Assembly: GCF_028389875.1 (NCBI RefSeq)
Contig: NC_084669.1
Coordinates: forward strand, 36,122,731-36,186,730
Source of the DNA: Rhea pennata
Lineage: Eukaryota > Chordata > Aves > Rheiformes > Rheidae
DNA length: 64,000 bases
Reading direction: 5' to 3'
Below the pieces are notes generated by a model that saw only the letters and a program-made list of their open reading frames with translations, was not told the DNA's origin and ran no database searches. Position 1 is the first letter of the stretch; every line of letters begins with the position of its first letter. This document shows, one piece after another, positions 63,645 to 64,000 of this stretch. The position numbers were made by a program, and so were the translations under genes.

Positions 63645-64000
63645 CTGGAAAGGAGATGCAGAGGAGTAAGTGCCAGTTAAAGTTAAGCAGTTTCCAAGCT
63701 AAGTATCCAACCCTACTAGGGTTTGATATGTCTCCCCTGTAGGTGTTGCACTTCTCCCACCTCTCCCTCCCCCTCCCAGCTGCCAAGCCCAGTAGCCCAT
63801 GTACTGTATGGCAAGTGGAAAAGTCAGAATTCTACAGATGCAGACCTAAGGAAAACTGCTTGCAACACTAGCCTTTCCACCATCTGCTCTACCTCTTTCG
63901 TTAATGAGACTTGTTTATTCTTCCCCCCTTCTAGGGAAGGGTCAGCCTTTGGAAAACTGAAGGCTAATTCTGGTCTTCCAACTGAAGAAAGTCAGAGGAA
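63645..64000 (-). other. AIFM2 last intron (partial)
   Basis: No conserved AIFM2 residues can be read on the minus strand beyond the acceptor, so the remaining 356 bases are taken as intron. A plus-strand pyrimidine tract and AG near 63911-63933 looks like an acceptor, but no known exon follows it. Confidence 0.7.

Noticed and set aside
63645-63786. Upstream extension of the AIFM2 minus-strand frame to an ATG at 63786
   Set aside because: Conserved AIFM2 sequence stops at the splice acceptor at 63645. The extension reads through intron.
63911-64000. Plus-strand pyrimidine tract and AG at the right edge suggesting an exon
   Set aside because: The following sequence gives no known product, and the region is intron of AIFM2 on the other strand.

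Overview
The window is vertebrate nuclear DNA: split genes with GT-AG introns, one large CpG island, poly(A) signals and old LINE debris. Three genes are recognisable from their translated exons: the 3' part of COL13A1 (+, 114-19720), the whole coding region of MACROH2A2 (+, CpG-island promoter near 35000-36400, coding exons 42617-62238) and the last coding exon of AIFM2/FSP1 (-, 63493-63644). This is the same order and orientation I know from the human chromosome 10 block COL13A1 - MACROH2A2 - AIFM2. The compact introns, the short intergenic space and interspersed repeats that are mostly old CR1-type fragments (with no Alu/L1) suggest a bird or another sauropsid. The species cannot be fixed from the sequence.

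Layout. 1-19720: thirteen COL13A1 coding exons, nearly all starting on a Gly codon and all in phase 0, followed by a terminal exon whose first codon is the stop. They encode the last collagenous domain (COL3) and the C-terminal NC4 tail. Two neighbouring exons (13570-13656 and 14634-14711) both end in the same seven residues, LDAPCPL, and look like a tandem exon duplication. Several introns carry GC/CpG-rich blocks, and one carries an old CR1 fragment. 19720-34780: about 15 kb without a recognised gene; it holds homopolymer tracts, small hairpins and tandem repeats, and one AT-rich stretch with octamer and SOX-like motifs. 34780-36420: a dense CpG island with GC boxes, three CCAAT boxes and a probable noncoding exon 1. 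36420-62238: MACROH2A2, whose exons join into a complete 372-residue macroH2A2. 62239-63492: a short tail-to-tail gap holding the 3' UTRs of MACROH2A2 and AIFM2. 63493-64000: the AIFM2 terminal exon and part of its last intron.

Functionally the three genes are unrelated neighbours: a transmembrane collagen of cell-matrix and neuromuscular junctions, a repressive histone variant, and a CoQ10 oxidoreductase that suppresses ferroptosis. I found no clear new genetic system. The most interesting signals are the duplicated collagen NC4-junction exons, a long antisense open frame lying exactly between them, a perfect 13-bp intronic hairpin, and the CCAAT cluster that lies downstream of the best exon-1 donor.
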